Below, piece by piece: positions 26,579 to 36,397 of a DNA stretch of 64,000 nucleotides; position 1 is the stretch's first letter, and every line of letters begins with the position of its first letter. Below the pieces are notes generated by a model. That model was not told the DNA's origin and did no database searches. It saw only the letters and a list, made by a program, of their open reading frames with translations. Where the stretch lies: the NCBI RefSeq assembly GCF_004000945.1, contig NZ_BIMF01000003.1, positions 392,688 to 456,687 on the forward strand, written 5' to 3'. The DNA is from Paenibacillus lautus NBRC 15380. Lineage in GTDB: Bacteria; Bacillota; Bacilli; Paenibacillales; Paenibacillaceae. The position numbers were made by a program, and so were the translations under genes.

Positions 26579-27448
26579 ATGGACATCAGACAGCTCCGCT
26601 ATTTTATTGCCATCGTGGAGGAAGGTACGATCTCGCTTGCCGCCAACCGGCTTCATATATCCCAGCCGCCTCTCAGCCAACAGCTGAAAGCAATGGAGGA
26701 AGAGCTCGGGTCCGTCTTGGTATATCGTAGAGGGAAGCGGCTTGAAATCACCGAATCGGGTAAAGCGCTGTATAAATATGCGCTCCAGATGACCCAGCTC
26801 ATGGAAGAGGCCAAAGCCGAGGTGAAAGAGGTCGGGAACGGCGATAAGGGTACGCTGAGTCTTGGCATCAATACATTATCTTCGGTAGAACTGCCGTCAT
26901 GGCTGCATGAGTTCAAAGCAAGATATCCCCAGGTTTCGTATAAAATTCAGCAGAACGAGTCGTATCAGCTCTGTGAGCTCGTGAGAAACCGATCGCTTGA
27001 AGTAGCGATCGTCCGCCTGCCGCTTGAATTGGATGATTTCTCGATCCTTCATCTGCAGACGGAGCCTTTTTATATGCTCACTTCTGAGCCATCCATCGAA
27101 CAGGAGATAACCCTCCCGCATATTGCGCAGTATCCGCTCATTCTGCCAAGCACGGAAGGGTTAGGCGTGTATTATACGATCCAGATGGCTTTCTCGGAAC
27201 AGAAACTGCAGCCGAACATCGTAGCCGAATGCTCCGACATTTCGCTGCTGCTGCGTTTGGTCGCTTCGGGTTTTGGCGTGGCGATTGTTCCCGAAACGCT
27301 GGTCAAGCAGCACGTGCCTGCATCTGTTCATGCCTTCAAAATCAAGGACACCCCGGCAGCGGCTTCCACAGCCTTGATCTGGCTGAGGGATCATCACGTC
27401 TCCAGAACGGCTCTGAACTTCATTGACTTGTTGACAAGCGCCTTATAA
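26579..27448 (+). CDS. LysR-family transcriptional regulator
   Basis: 289 residues. The N-terminal winged helix (MDIRQLRYFIAIVEEGTISL and HISQPPLSQQLKAMEEELG) is followed by the two-lobed effector domain. AAGGAGGG ends 12 bases before the ATG. A TTG directly abutting it (26567) is less likely. It is divergent from the ankyrin/amidohydrolase unit 126 bases away, the usual LysR layout, and probably controls it. Confidence 0.85.
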   Translation: MDIRQLRYFIAIVEEGTISLAANRLHISQPPLSQQLKAMEEELGSVLVYRRGKRLEITESGKALYKYALQMTQLMEEAKAEVKEVGNGDKGTLSLGINTLSSVELPSWLHEFKARYPQVSYKIQQNESYQLCELVRNRSLEVAIVRLPLELDDFSILHLQTEPFYMLTSEPSIEQEITLPHIAQYPLILPSTEGLGVYYTIQMAFSEQKLQPNIVAECSDISLLLRLVASGFGVAIVPETLVKQHVPASVHAFKIKDTPAAASTALIWLRDHHVSRTALNFIDLLTSAL

Positions 27449-27474
27449 ATACGGCTTCCCTAATCGCACGCTCA

Positions 27475-27513
27475 TAAAAAAAGAGGACAGCGCTAATGAA
27501 AGCTCCGTCCTCT
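27475..27513 (-). terminator. Terminator of the BmrCD-like operon
   Basis: Minus-strand stem AGAGGACGGAGC / GCGCTGTCCTCT with minor mismatches, followed by T7. Confidence 0.8.
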
Positions 27514-27531
27514 GGCAAGAATCTGATGCGG

Positions 27532-29382
27532 TTATTTTGTACGATACAATGAACCGGCAGTCTCATGCTCCTGCTTCTGTCCTTGGGAGTGAAGATACAG
27601 CTCTTCATAATACCCATGGGAGTCCAGCAGTTCCTGATGCGTGCCTTGCTCCACGATCCGGCCTTTGCTCATGACCAGAATCCGGTCTGCCCCCATGATG
27701 GTAGATAAGCGATGGGCAATGACAAGGGTCGTTCGCCCTTCGGCCACGAGCTGCAGCGCGTTCTGGATCAGCTGCTCCGTATGCGAATCCAGGTTGGCGG
27801 TCGCTTCATCAAGAATGAGAATCTTGGGCTGGAAAACGATGATCCGGGCGAAGGAGATCAGCTGCCGCTCGCCGGCGGACAGGCCGCTCCCCCGCTCCGA
27901 CAACCGGGTGTCATAGCCTTCCTTCATCCTCATGATGATCGAATCCGCACCGATAAAGCGGCAAGCCTCGATCACCCGTTCCCTCGAGATGGTCTCATCG
28001 AACAGCCGTACATTGTCCAGCACCGTCCCGGAGTAAAGATACGGCTCCTGCTGAACAAGGCCTACCATCCGGTGCAGATCGGACTGTGCGAGCTCCCTGA
28101 TGTCGATTCCATCAATCCGAATGCTTCCTTCGTTCACGTCATAGAAACGGCACAGGAGACTGATGAGCGAGCTTTTTCCCGCTCCGGTGGTTCCGACGAT
28201 CCCGATCATCTCTCCGGGGTTGATATGGAGATCCAGATCCTGAATAACCGGCGCCCCGCCTTCGTAACCGAACGTGATCCGGTCAAAGTCAACGCGTCCC
28301 TCGACGCTTGCTTTCTCAATGGCCGCCGGCTTGCGTTGATCGGTAACCTCAGGCTGAATCGCCAAGAGACCCCATATCCGGTTAATCGCCACCGTCGCCG
28401 ATTGCAGCGTATTCCACTGCTGGGTGATCGTGTTGATCGGCTGGAAGAATAAACGGATATACGTTATGAAGGCGTACAGCACGCCGAACTCCAGCGTTGT
28501 CCCCAGGACGGCTTGTCCGCCGAGCCACGTCACGAACGCAATGGCCAAATTGTTCAATATTTCGTAGGAGCGGTTAAACAGCACATTCGTCCGGATCTCC
28601 CGAATATTGGCCTTGAAGTAAGAGCCGTTCCGTTCCTCGAACTGCTTCTCCTGCTCCTTCTGCTGATGGAAAACTTGAATCAGATTCATCCCCGAGAGAT
28701 TCTCGGCCACAAAGGCCACCAGCCGGGATAACCGCGTTCTGGCCATCTGGTAGGTGTGGCGCATATAACGCCGGAACGCAATGGCGATCCCCGCAATGAT
28801 CGGCAGCAGGATCAAGCAGTACAAGGTCAGCGTGACATCGAGCTGGAACATCAAGATCAGAATGAAGATCAAGGTGAAGCCGTCGCGGAACAGGCTGAGC
28901 AGCACCTGGTTAAAAAATTGATTAATCGCTTCGGTATCACTGGATACATGCGTAATCAAGCTACCGCTCGGCACTTTATCGAAATAAGACATCGACAGCT
29001 TGGATATATGGGCAAACAGCCGTTTGCGAATGCTCGCTACAATGCTCTGCCCCGCCTTTTGCAGCAAATTATTTTGCAAATAGGTGAACACCATACTGAG
29101 CAGCGATAACAAAAAATAAATGCCGCAAATGACCATCAGGCTCCGAAAATCGTTCTTGCCGACCATCAGATTATCATCGATTGCGATTTTCATCAGGTAC
29201 GGCTGCAGCAGCTCTGCCGATATGGCAATCAAGGTGCAGCCGATAAACCCGGCAAAGATCAGCCGGTATTCCTTCATGTAACCCGATAAAGCACGGAATG
29301 TGGATATATACTTGGGCTTGGACTGAGGGGCATTCAGATCCGCCTTCTGGTCCAGTTGCCAATTGTTAATGGCCTGTGCCAT
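27532..29382 (-). CDS. Heterodimeric ABC exporter subunit, BmrD/YheH-like (catalytic half)
   Basis: 616 residues: an exporter membrane domain of six helices (residues ~40-320) fused to an ATPase domain. Walker A is GTTGAGKSS, Walker B ILILDEAT carries the catalytic Glu, and the signature is LSAGE instead of LSGGQ. Its partner upstream has the opposite pattern. Together they make one competent ATP site, as in Bacillus BmrCD. It likely exports drugs. The start overlaps the end of the partner gene by 17 bases. Confidence 0.9.
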   Translation of the reverse strand: MAQAINNWQLDQKADLNAPQSKPKYISTFRALSGYMKEYRLIFAGFIGCTLIAISAELLQPYLMKIAIDDNLMVGKNDFRSLMVICGIYFLLSLLSMVFTYLQNNLLQKAGQSIVASIRKRLFAHISKLSMSYFDKVPSGSLITHVSSDTEAINQFFNQVLLSLFRDGFTLIFILILMFQLDVTLTLYCLILLPIIAGIAIAFRRYMRHTYQMARTRLSRLVAFVAENLSGMNLIQVFHQQKEQEKQFEERNGSYFKANIREIRTNVLFNRSYEILNNLAIAFVTWLGGQAVLGTTLEFGVLYAFITYIRLFFQPINTITQQWNTLQSATVAINRIWGLLAIQPEVTDQRKPAAIEKASVEGRVDFDRITFGYEGGAPVIQDLDLHINPGEMIGIVGTTGAGKSSLISLLCRFYDVNEGSIRIDGIDIRELAQSDLHRMVGLVQQEPYLYSGTVLDNVRLFDETISRERVIEACRFIGADSIIMRMKEGYDTRLSERGSGLSAGERQLISFARIIVFQPKILILDEATANLDSHTEQLIQNALQLVAEGRTTLVIAHRLSTIMGADRILVMSKGRIVEQGTHQELLDSHGYYEELYLHSQGQKQEHETAGSLYRTK

Positions 29383-31141
29383 GATGCTTCATCCCCTCTT
29401 CCTGAATGTCATGCAGCGTCCGGTACAGTCCGTCCTTTGACAGCAGTTCTTCATGCGTACCCCGCTGAACAATCTCTCCCTGATCCAGGACGATGATCTC
29501 ATCGGCATGTTTCAATGCACTGATCCGGTGAGCAATAATGATCGTAGTCTTTCCAGCACGGATATCCCGAATCGTCTCCATGATTTCCGTCTCCGTCACC
29601 GCGTCGACAGCGCTTACGCTATCATCCAGAATGAGGATAGGTGCATCCTTGATTATTCCTCGTGCAAGGCTTGTCCGCTGCCGCTGTCCTCCGGAAAGCG
29701 TAATGCCTCGCTCCCCAAGGCGGGTTTCGAACTTGTCCGGAAACTCTGCAATGTTGTCATACACCCGTGCTTTTCGTGCCGCTTCCTCAACGATTGCCGG
29801 CTCCGTGTCCCGTTTATAGAAGGCAATATTCTCGCGGATGGTCGAGCTGAACAGGAAGCCGTCCTGGGGAACATAGGCGATCCCTTCACGCAGGCTTTTT
29901 AATGTAAGCTTCCGAATATCCTCCCCCCCGATCAGCACTTTCCCCGGAGGCGGGTCATAGGTACGCAGCAGCAGCTTCATAAGCGTAGTCTTGCCGCTTC
30001 CCGTTCGGCCAATGATGCCTAGCGTCGATCCTGGCGGAACATCCAATTGAATGCCGCGCAGAACCTGTCTGGCCCCCTCCCCTTGACCATCCACATCGTC
30101 GTAGGAAAAGGATAAATCACGCACTTCAATGCCTGGAATCTCCTGATTCAGCGCCTTGGCACCAGGCAGTTCCTTAATATCGGCCTGCTTGCCAAGCAGG
30201 TCGTTCAATCGGTCAAGCGAAGCCCTCGCGCGCTGAACGACATTAATAACATTGCCGATCTGCTGCAGGGGATTCATCAGCATGCGAATGTAAAGCGTCA
30301 ATGCGACAAAGTTTCCGACCGTAATGCGTCCTAGAATCGTCAGGTAACCGCCGAATAAGAGGGCGATAATGAGTGAGGTGGCACCCAGAAACGGAATGAT
30401 CGATTGAAAGAGCGATGATACGCGTACCAGCCGCAGCTGCTTGTCCCGGATGCGGTCCACCGTCATCCCAAAGCGCCGCTTCATCGTGTCTTCCACCGCG
30501 AACTTCTTGGTGACGCGGATCCCGCCAAACTGCTCCTCCGCGGATTCCGTCATCAAGCCCAGCGCTTCCTGTACCTGCAGCGATCTTCTTCTGATAATCG
30601 GTCCGAGCCAAACAACAATAACCGGAATCAGCAGCAAAGGGGCGATGCTCGCTGCCACCAAATACAGCGGTACGTTCGTTATCAGCAGCATGACGATCGT
30701 GGAGACCAGAAGGATGGAGGAGTTTGCCGTCTGATTGATCCCCATCGAGATGGCTTCCCTTACCGTCGTCACGTCATTCATGAAATAACTTAGCAGTTTG
30801 CCAACGCCATGCTTGGAATAAAATCGCTCACTGAGCCCCGTAAAGTGGACAAACAATCGCTGCCGGTTCATAAATTCGAAATACCGCCCCGTGTACATAA
30901 CCAGAAACTGGCCGATCCCGCCGATGACGGCAAAGCCGACGCCGATTCCGAGCAGCGTCCAGCTGTAACGCACGATGCCATCGACAGACAATAAACCATC
31001 CTTCAGTTCATCCGTAAAATGGCCCAGCACCCTTGGGAAATTCACGTGAATGATGTTGGCTACCAAATGGCAGCAAATCGACAATACATAAAACGGCCAC
31101 GTCTTCCTGAAAAAATCTCCAAGTATTCGATGAGAGTCCAA
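29366..31141 (-). CDS. Heterodimeric ABC exporter subunit, BmrC/YheI-like (degenerate half)
   Basis: 591 residues: six-helix membrane domain then ATPase. Walker A is GRTGSGKTT and the signature LSGGQ is canonical. Walker B reads ILILDDSVSAVD, with Asp replacing the catalytic Glu, as known for BmrC-type subunits. The start is a TTG at 31141. No ATG in frame fits better. It is first gene of the two-gene operon. The 283 bases upstream hold promoter DNA and a possible 15-codon leader ORF, with no other gene. Confidence 0.9.
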   Translation of the reverse strand: MDSHRILGDFFRKTWPFYVLSICCHLVANIIHVNFPRVLGHFTDELKDGLLSVDGIVRYSWTLLGIGVGFAVIGGIGQFLVMYTGRYFEFMNRQRLFVHFTGLSERFYSKHGVGKLLSYFMNDVTTVREAISMGINQTANSSILLVSTIVMLLITNVPLYLVAASIAPLLLIPVIVVWLGPIIRRRSLQVQEALGLMTESAEEQFGGIRVTKKFAVEDTMKRRFGMTVDRIRDKQLRLVRVSSLFQSIIPFLGATSLIIALLFGGYLTILGRITVGNFVALTLYIRMLMNPLQQIGNVINVVQRARASLDRLNDLLGKQADIKELPGAKALNQEIPGIEVRDLSFSYDDVDGQGEGARQVLRGIQLDVPPGSTLGIIGRTGSGKTTLMKLLLRTYDPPPGKVLIGGEDIRKLTLKSLREGIAYVPQDGFLFSSTIRENIAFYKRDTEPAIVEEAARKARVYDNIAEFPDKFETRLGERGITLSGGQRQRTSLARGIIKDAPILILDDSVSAVDAVTETEIMETIRDIRAGKTTIIIAHRISALKHADEIIVLDQGEIVQRGTHEELLSKDGLYRTLHDIQEEGMKHHGTGH

Positions 31142-31332
31142 TGTCCCATATCACTTCCTGTCCCGTTGTTGGATTGATTAGCCCGTTACGTTCCTCCTTC
31201 CATACGTTTGCTGTGCTACTCTCATATTAATAGGTTCGAGAAATAAATCAGTCCTCCTTCCTAAACGCCATATAAGTTCTCCTGCGATGATCGAATGGGC
31301 TCAGCTTCGCTGAAATCTTATGCATGGTCTAA

Positions 31333-31369
31333 AGAAAAAAAAGCCGCAAGCATCGGTTGCGACTTTCTT
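31333..31369 (-). terminator. Terminator of the helD-like gene
   Basis: Minus-strand stem AAAGTCGCAA / TTGCGGCTTT around a short loop, followed by T-rich DNA. Confidence 0.75.
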
Positions 31370-31424
31370 AAAAGGTGTTTCTATGGATGACATGGATGAC
31401 GCTATCCTGATTTTCGGCTCACGC

Positions 31425-33482
31425 TCACACGGCCAACCAAGCTGCCGGTTCACCCGAATAGGTCAGCGAAAGTTTATGCATGGCCCGGGTACAAGCAATG
31501 TAGAGTAAGCTTCGGTCCATCTCGGAACGATAGTTTTCGGCGTCCGCAAAAGGAACGATAACCTGATCGAATTCCAGGCCCTTGGCCATATGGGCGAAGG
31601 TGATCGTAATTCCATCCTGAAAGCGGTCGCTGCTAAAATCGAGCAGATTCACGCTGCCCCCAAGCTCCCTGATGGACTCGTACACCTGCCGGGCCTGCGA
31701 GGACGTTTTGCATAGGATCCCCATCGTCTGCAGCCCGGAATCTAAAAAGTGACGGCTAAGCTCTTGAATGAACGCCAGCTCCTCCCGGGCGTCACGACAC
31801 CGGATCACCTGCGGTTCTTCTCCATGCCGCTCCACGGGAATCATGGTGCTGCCCGGACGGATTCGCTTCGCAAGTCCCATAATCTCCAGCGTGGAGCGAT
31901 AGCTCTTTAACAGTTCAATCGTATCGGCATGTGGAAACACGCCCTTGATATCATGCAGTGAAGTGGACGTATATACGTTGACCGACTGGTTGCTGTCCCC
32001 AAGAATCGTTTTTTTGCACGAAAACCATTTGGAGAGCACGACATATTGAATCGGTGTATAATCCTGCATTTCATCGACGAGCAGATGCTTCACCATATCG
32101 TATGATGTGCTTCCCTCCAAATACATTTTGAGATACAGCAGCGGAAAAACGTCAGCATACTCGATCGTTTTCCTTCCGATCATGACGAACATGTCCGGTT
32201 TGTTCCTATGCGAGAAGAATTCCTTGTACATGCTGAGTGCATTTTGAAATTTGAACATTTTTTTGATCGCGGTTTTGACCTTATTGGCTTCTGCGGTTGT
32301 CAGCCTCTCTCCATCCTCCGTACGAACCCGGCCTGACAGGATGGAGGCCGTCTTCTCCAATCGCTGCCTGAGCGGCATGGTCATGGTGCCAAGGTAACCG
32401 TCCATGATCTCCGAAGCCGAAATACATACGCCCTTCAGCTGAATATCCGCAGGCAGGAAGAACTGCTCATCGGCATACTTCATATAAGCCTCTAGCTCGT
32501 GCACGAAGTGCATGCCGGCCTTATACCGGATCCGTTCAATAGCCTGCTCGTCATGGGCGTGCACGATTTCGTCCACCTGTTCGGAGAAGGTCTGGAACTG
32601 ACATAATCCTCCCAGCTCTTTGGCAGCAAGCTCCTCCATCGTAACCTCCATGATTTTCTCTTCGCCAAGCTCTGGCAGAACGTTGGATATATAATCAGAG
32701 AATACTTTATGGGGGGATATAATGAGCACGTTGCTGGAAGTCAAAGTCTCCTTATGGCGGTACAACAGAAAAGCTACCCTGTGCAGAGCCACTGAGGTTT
32801 TGCCTGAACCGGCCGCTCCCTGTATGATCAGCTCATTTGCGGTTTCGTTTCGTATGATGGCATTTTGCTCCTGCTGGATGGTAGCCACAATATTCTTCAT
32901 CTTCTCGTCCGACGTGCTGCTGAGCTCCTTCTGCAGAACGTCGTCATTGATGTTCATGGAGCTCTCAATCATATATTCCATATGACCGTCTTTGATTTTG
33001 TACTGTCTTTTGACGGTAATTTCGCCTTGCATTCTGCCCATGGGCGCTTCATACGACGCAGGACCGACATTGTAATCATAGAACAAGCTTGCCACCGGCG
33101 AGCGCCAATCATAGATGAAATGCTCCTGACTTCCTCCGTCCGTGAAAGAATGGATGCCGATATAGTAAGCACCTTCTTCAATCGTTTCATTCGTTCGGAA
33201 ATCCACCCTGCCAAAATACGGCGAGGCAAGTAGTTTGCGAATCTTTTGCAGCCTGGCCACCGTCTTCTCTCCCGTATCAATCGATAAGGAAATATCAACC
33301 CGGTTGGCCGCTCGTTCCGCCGCATCCAATTGGGCCATGTTCACCCACAGGTATTTCTTCGCTTCAATGATCTCCTTATACGAGTCGGACACCTTCCCCT
33401 CTAATTCATCCGATGCTCGATGAAGCTCCTTTAATACAAACTCAAGATATTCCCGCTCCGCGCTTTCGCTTCGATTCAGCAT
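31425..33482 (-). CDS. helD: HelD-like RNA polymerase recycling ATPase (UvrD/Rep superfamily)
   Basis: 685 residues. The N-terminal ~190 residues contain a coiled-coil arm (EREYLEFVLKEL...) and the FIYDWRSPVASLFYDY segment seen in HelD. Superfamily 1 ATPase motifs follow: GAAGSGKTS at 222-230, LLVDEMQDYTP (Walker B/motif II), LLKSYRS and the late motif VI IACTRAMHKL. HelD removes stalled RNA polymerase from DNA, and some homologues protect against rifampicin. It has AGGGGGAAA before the ATG and is transcribed alone. Confidence 0.85.
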   Translation of the reverse strand: MLNRSESAEREYLEFVLKELHRASDELEGKVSDSYKEIIEAKKYLWVNMAQLDAAERAANRVDISLSIDTGEKTVARLQKIRKLLASPYFGRVDFRTNETIEEGAYYIGIHSFTDGGSQEHFIYDWRSPVASLFYDYNVGPASYEAPMGRMQGEITVKRQYKIKDGHMEYMIESSMNINDDVLQKELSSTSDEKMKNIVATIQQEQNAIIRNETANELIIQGAAGSGKTSVALHRVAFLLYRHKETLTSSNVLIISPHKVFSDYISNVLPELGEEKIMEVTMEELAAKELGGLCQFQTFSEQVDEIVHAHDEQAIERIRYKAGMHFVHELEAYMKYADEQFFLPADIQLKGVCISASEIMDGYLGTMTMPLRQRLEKTASILSGRVRTEDGERLTTAEANKVKTAIKKMFKFQNALSMYKEFFSHRNKPDMFVMIGRKTIEYADVFPLLYLKMYLEGSTSYDMVKHLLVDEMQDYTPIQYVVLSKWFSCKKTILGDSNQSVNVYTSTSLHDIKGVFPHADTIELLKSYRSTLEIMGLAKRIRPGSTMIPVERHGEEPQVIRCRDAREELAFIQELSRHFLDSGLQTMGILCKTSSQARQVYESIRELGGSVNLLDFSSDRFQDGITITFAHMAKGLEFDQVIVPFADAENYRSEMDRSLLYIACTRAMHKLSLTYSGEPAAWLAV

Positions 33483-33637
33483 TCCGATTTCCCCCTCTTT
33501 GCTAAAGAATAGCTTTAAGTATAGGGGTTTCCCGAAAAAAATATAGACTTATACTTTCCGTTGTAGTATTGTGTATTTATCGTGGGTCCAAAAATAGTGA
33601 TACGATTTACATCAACCGCAAATGACATACCATAGAT

Positions 33638-33677
33638 AAAAAACCAGGCTGCATGCTCATGCAAACCTGGTTTTTTT
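33638..33677 (-). terminator. Terminator of the second DrrAB operon
   Basis: AAAACCAGG...TGCATG/TGCA...CCTGGTTTT hairpin with A- and T-runs. On the minus strand it ends the permease transcript, just before the helD promoter. Confidence 0.8.
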
Positions 33678-33684
33678 GTGCCTC

Positions 33685-34518
33685 TTACCGCTCGTTTTTT
33701 GTCTGATACAGATACAGAGTAAACGGGGCGAAAATAGCGATAATCACCACGCAGACCCCGATTCCGATCATGCTCACGGCCATGATTGCCGTGCCGTTCA
33801 TCAGTCCCCTGACCGTGGCTGCCGCCATGCTGATCGGATTCAGATCGATAAGAATGCCCGTCCATTTCGGCATCGTCGACGAATCCACCAGAATGTTGCT
33901 GGCGAACAGCAGCGGATATATCGCGATCATGCTGGACCCCGACACCGTCTCCGGCCGCTTGGCCACGACGCCGATCAGCGCAAATATCCAGCTGACGCTG
34001 AATGCAAAAAATAAGATGAAAGCAATGGCGCATACCATTTGGATGGCGCTGCCCTCGGGGCGGAAGCCCAGCGCAAGCCCCGTACCCAGGGCAACGATAA
34101 CGCCGACCGTATAACGCAAACCATCCGTAAGGATGGAGCCGATGACGGAGGCGGGCTGCCAAAAGGGCAGCGTTCGGAAACGATTGTACACCCCTTTGGT
34201 AATATCCGAGCATATCGTGGTTCCGCTGTACACCGTCATGGGAACGACCGTCAGGATGAGGATGCCGGGCAATAGGAATTGAATATAAGCTCCGGTTGAC
34301 CCAGCCATGGCACCTCCGAACAAGTAACTAAATATGAGCAGCAGCAGAACCGGCGACAGAATCGCATCCATCACCAGACCAAACCCGTTATGCTTGGTAT
34401 GCTGCCAAGTTCTCCACATAAAGATTCGGATCGCCGTCAGGGCATTGGGATGATCGATATCGGCTTGACGAACAGGCAGCACGCCGTCCTTATTCGCTGT
34501 ATGTCGGCTTACACTCAT
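33685..34518 (-). CDS. ABC-2 type permease, DrrB type (second system)
   Basis: 277 residues, six membrane segments. It has the ABC-2 family stretches LSPVLLLLIFSYLFGGAM and YNRFRTLPFWQPASV. Its ATG overlaps the ATPase stop by four bases (ATGA), so the pair is translationally coupled. It forms an exporter with the 34515 ATPase. It is a paralogue of the system at 12.4-14.1 kb but with different regulation. Confidence 0.9.
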   Translation of the reverse strand: MSVSRHTANKDGVLPVRQADIDHPNALTAIRIFMWRTWQHTKHNGFGLVMDAILSPVLLLLIFSYLFGGAMAGSTGAYIQFLLPGILILTVVPMTVYSGTTICSDITKGVYNRFRTLPFWQPASVIGSILTDGLRYTVGVIVALGTGLALGFRPEGSAIQMVCAIAFILFFAFSVSWIFALIGVVAKRPETVSGSSMIAIYPLLFASNILVDSSTMPKWTGILIDLNPISMAAATVRGLMNGTAIMAVSMIGIGVCVVIIAIFAPFTLYLYQTKNER

Positions 34519-35465
34519 GGCGTGCCTCCCTTCGACTTCGCGTGGGTCAGTGACAGAAAGACCTCATCCAGACTCGGTTCGCTTAAGGCGAAATATTCAA
34601 TGGCGAATCCGTTCTTCATCAGCGTACGAAGAGCCTCATTGGCGGTACTTGCGTCCTCCACCGGGATCTTATGTACCAACGGATGATTGCCCTGCAATAC
34701 GGTCAGCGCGTGTTCCTCGTTTAACAAAGTACCGAGCTTGCGCTGATCGGCCGGTTCGATGAATTGGATGGTTAACGTTCTGTTGCCAACGGAAGCCTTT
34801 AATTGGCGGGGCGTCCCTTCCGCAATCAAACTCCCCTTATTCATCACGGCAATCCGGTCCGCCAACTGGTCAGCTTCCTCCAGATATTGCGTCGTCAGCA
34901 GCACAGTGGTTCCACGCTTCAAAAGCGACCTTACAACCTCCCACACTTGATTGCGGCTTTGCGGATCGAGGCCTGTTGTCGGCTCATCCAGAAAAATAAC
35001 GTCGGGCTCGGTAACGATACTGGCGGCAATATCCAGCCGCCTCCGCATCCCGCCAGAGTAATGCTGCACCGCGCGGTCCTTCGCTTCGCTGAGTCCAAAG
35101 GATTCGATCAGCTCCTCGCTTACGGATCGAGCCGTTTTCGCCGAATAACCGTAAAGCCTTGATATCAGCATTAAATTCTGAAGACCGGAGAGCCCTTCAT
35201 CCAGTGCTGCAAACTGGCCTGTCAGGCTAATCTTTCTTCGAACGTTCCGGGCATTGCCCACAATATCAAACCCGGCCACGCTTGCGAACCCCCCGTCCGG
35301 CTTAACCAGGGTGGATAGCATGTGGATGGTCGTTGTTTTTCCGGCGCCGTTCGGACCTAACAAGGCAAACAGCTCTCCTTGTTCGACTCGCAGATCGATT
35401 CCTCGAACGACCTCCATGCCGTTGTAAGATTTGCGAAGCTCCTTCGTTTCAATGGCGTAAGGCAA
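34515..35465 (-). CDS. ABC transporter ATP-binding protein, DrrA type (second system)
   Basis: 316 residues. Walker A is GPNGAGKTT, the signature YSGGM, Walker B IFLDEPTTGLDP, and the DrrA-type TTQYLEEADQLADRIAVM stretch follows. The C-terminus ends in the family LDEVFLSLTHAKSK block. The start is TTG at 35465 after GGAGGAG. It lies 61 bases after the NmrA-like gene on the same strand. It drives export of an unknown hydrophobic compound. Confidence 0.9.
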   Translation of the reverse strand: MPYAIETKELRKSYNGMEVVRGIDLRVEQGELFALLGPNGAGKTTTIHMLSTLVKPDGGFASVAGFDIVGNARNVRRKISLTGQFAALDEGLSGLQNLMLISRLYGYSAKTARSVSEELIESFGLSEAKDRAVQHYSGGMRRRLDIAASIVTEPDVIFLDEPTTGLDPQSRNQVWEVVRSLLKRGTTVLLTTQYLEEADQLADRIAVMNKGSLIAEGTPRQLKASVGNRTLTIQFIEPADQRKLGTLLNEEHALTVLQGNHPLVHKIPVEDASTANEALRTLMKNGFAIEYFALSEPSLDEVFLSLTHAKSKGGTP

Positions 35466-35526
35466 GTTTCACAGCTCCTCCTCTTCCTATAAAAATCTGT
35501 CCCTAGAATGCCATAATGGCTTACTC

Positions 35527-36345
35527 TTAAAAATCGTCCAGATGATCGCGGACCCAATCAGCAAGCGTGGCTGCCGGCCGCCCCGTGACTTCCTCCACCG
35601 TCGGCAATACGGTATAACCGATCTCGAGCGGATTTTTTCCCATTTGCACAAAAAACTCAATCGATTCCTCGTCATAGCCTTGCGCTCTCCATTGATCTCT
35701 CGCCTGTTCCTCGGTCAGTTCGACAAAACGGATGTCCTTGCCTGTTACCTCGCTTATGATCCGAACCGCTTCCGTTCGCGATAGGGCTTCCGGTCCCGTA
35801 AGGAAATATTCTTGGCCATGGTGACCCTCCTCAAGAAGTGCGGCGACGGCAACCCGCGCAATATCGGCTTCATGGATTCTCGCGCTCAGCGCATGGCCGA
35901 ACGGCTCGCGGACGACTCCCTCAATGCGGATCGATTCCTGCCAATCGGCCAAAATATTTGCCATAAATTCGCCTGGCTTGAGCAAGGTCCATTCCATCCC
36001 GCTCTCTCGAAGGGCTGCTTCGACAGGACCTTCTTCATAGCCTACCAATACCGTTACCCGCTTTATGCCTGCCTTCTCGGCAAGCTCAATAATCCGCGGA
36101 TCCGTCTGCAGGGACCCGTAAGCCTCATCACTGGAAATGATCAAATGCATGGCCGTCACGCCTTGCAGGGCGGGAATCAGGCTATCCGGGTCATTGAGAT
36201 TTCCGGCAACCACCTGGACGCCCTCCGGTACTTTCGCTTGCTGGGGATTGCGTGAGATTGCCCTCACTTCGCTGCCTTGCAGCACAAGCTGCTGCACAAT
36301 GTGTTTTCCAACGGTTCCTGTAGCTCCTGTTACCAAAATAGTCAT
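35527..36345 (-). CDS. NmrA-like NAD(P)-binding protein (atypical SDR)
   Basis: 272 residues. The N-terminal Rossmann motif TGATGTVGKHIV is followed by the NmrA/QOR2-type layout with HLIISSDEAYG and LLKPGEFMANIL. It lacks the classical Tyr-x3-Lys catalytic pair. Members bind NADP(H) and act as redox sensors or quinone reductases. GAGGAAG precedes the ATG at 36345. The frame is open to 36405, overlapping the WYL gene, and is rejected. It probably shares a transcript with the WYL regulator and exporter. Confidence 0.8.
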   Translation of the reverse strand: MTILVTGATGTVGKHIVQQLVLQGSEVRAISRNPQQAKVPEGVQVVAGNLNDPDSLIPALQGVTAMHLIISSDEAYGSLQTDPRIIELAEKAGIKRVTVLVGYEEGPVEAALRESGMEWTLLKPGEFMANILADWQESIRIEGVVREPFGHALSARIHEADIARVAVAALLEEGHHGQEYFLTGPEALSRTEAVRIISEVTGKDIRFVELTEEQARDQWRAQGYDEESIEFFVQMGKNPLEIGYTVLPTVEEVTGRPAATLADWVRDHLDDF

Positions 36346-36397
36346 ATTCAACTTCCTCCTCAAGCGTCGATTTACGATCCATCTTTTTGGATGTTCC

